Assembly (NCBI GenBank): GCA_031546715.1
Contig: JAVBKA010000053.1
Coordinates: forward strand, 1-5,909
Reading direction: 5' to 3'
DNA: 5,909 nucleotides
From: JAVBKA01 sp031546715
GTDB taxonomy: Bacteria; Bacillota; Clostridia; Oscillospirales; UBA929
Shown piece after piece: positions 5,284 through 5,909 of the stretch. The translations under genes and the position numbers were made by a program. Numbering within the stretch: the first letter of the stretch is position 1; the number at the start of each line of letters is the position of its first letter. The notes below the pieces were generated by a model that saw only the letters and a program-made list of their open reading frames with translations, did no database searches and had not been told where the DNA came from.

Positions 5284-5909
5284 TTAATTTTTAGGCATGG
5301 GGACAATCTCACAGGAGACTACACCCTGTCTTTTATGCTTACTATCCAAGTACCACCATTTAAACTCCAAAAGTGCTACCTCGCTTTGAGATTTCCCGAT
5401 ATCATCAATATAAAAGTGGGACACTTTTTGGCCCTCTAAATTTACATATAATTCTCCGCTTTTTGCTGTAGACTTGATCCGAATCTTAAATGGTTGACAT
5501 TGACCTTTAAACGAAATAAGTGGGCCCCAGTTTTTCTTCTTTGTATTATAAACCTCATAACAACTTTCCAATTTTATTCTGCCGTTTTGGATAAAGTATC
5601 CGCCGTTGGCAGCGTTAGCAGGTGGCGCGATACCATGATGCACTGTATATGACCCTGGTTTTTTTCTTGTGGGGGCTATTCTGTACCATATAGCTTCTGG
5701 CGTTACCGCCTCAATTTTGACGTTTGAAGCAGTTACAACCGTGTAAATAAACTCACTATTATGACCAGAAGGGCTATCGGGAATGTAATTAGGGTTTTCA
5801 ACGCTTAATAAGCTCGTAATCATTCCTATTTTAGGGCGAACAGTGAGAGTATTGTAGTTTACTCTGAGAATTGGCGGATACAAAAACCCTTTAATTCTTA
5901 TTTTCTTCG
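5284..5909 (-). CDS. Hypothetical protein, 5' partial at the right edge
   Basis: On the minus strand the frame is open from the right edge (5909) to TAA at 5286-5284, giving at least 208 residues. No ATG occurs near the beginning. TTG at 5883 could start a 199-residue product, but AAAGGG lies only 3 bases before it, and the codons upstream to the edge (KKIRIKGF) are open, so a true start outside the window is more likely. I do not recognise the protein. Composition suggests an all-beta fold: alternating hydrophobic strands such as EFIYTVVTASNVKIEAV, PFKIRIKSTAKSGELYVNLEG and EVALLEFKWWYLD, with many Gly, Asn, Ser and Lys. No signal peptide or transmembrane segment is seen in the visible part, and cysteines are few (three). 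It could be the C-terminal module of a larger surface, phage-tail-like or effector protein, but nothing here proves that. It converges on the terminator at 5138-5178, and an opposing promoter lies just beyond its 3' end. Confidence 0.65.
   Translation of the reverse strand, partial: KKIRIKGFLYPPILRVNYNTLTVRPKIGMITSLLSVENPNYIPDSPSGHNSEFIYTVVTASNVKIEAVTPEAIWYRIAPTRKKPGSYTVHHGIAPPANAANGGYFIQNGRIKLESCYEVYNTKKKNWGPLISFKGQCQPFKIRIKSTAKSGELYVNLEGQKVSHFYIDDIGKSQSEVALLEFKWWYLDSKHKRQGVVSCEIVPMPKN

Noticed and set aside
1..5909. CRISPR array, tRNA, rRNA or complete insertion sequence
   Set aside because: No regularly spaced repeats, no cloverleaf or rRNA-like sequence, and no intact transposase seen on either strand.

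Overview
The window looks like chromosomal DNA of a low-to-mid GC Firmicute, probably a member of the Clostridia. Reasons: a YgiQ-type radical SAM protein, a ThiI without the C-terminal rhodanese domain, strong GGAGG-type ribosome binding sites, a small XRE regulator with a divergent 57-residue partner, and hairpin-rich intergenic sequence of a kind I associate with clostridial genomes. No ribosomal RNA or other species-level marker is present, so nothing finer can be claimed.

Left part (1-2495), housekeeping. A YgiQ-family radical SAM gene enters from the left edge; the window opens just after the place where the first cluster cysteine should lie. It is followed 4 bases later by thiI (tRNA 4-thiouridine / thiamine thiazole sulfur transfer), best started at a TTG codon whose Shine-Dalgarno sits in the last codons of ygiQ. 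The two genes read as one operon. A 253-base gap then holds several small GC-rich hairpins and looks like a mosaic intergenic repeat.

Middle (2496-3930). A ROK / sugar-kinase-like protein of 461 residues stands alone, with a strong ribosome binding site and a perfect 12-bp hairpin terminator just behind it. It keeps the ATPase-fold glycine and aspartate motifs but lacks the ROK zinc cysteine cluster and has an unusual N-terminal region of about 145 residues.

Right part (3911-5909), AT-richer and accessory in look. A 57-residue gene on the minus strand and a 78-residue XRE-type regulator on the plus strand diverge from an 80-89 base control region. That region carries a good minus-strand promoter, a plus-strand -10 box, and two TGT-N3-ACA sites, one at each -10, arranged as a perfect 9-bp inverted repeat. 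This suggests the XRE protein represses both itself and its small partner. Behind the regulator lies a reading frame resembling the body of an exported clostridial protein without its signal peptide, probably a 5'-truncated remnant. A 324-base gap follows with an unexplained, possibly structured block, a strong terminator with a GTGA loop, and a well-formed promoter that points into the 3' end of an unrecognised minus-strand gene running off the right edge.
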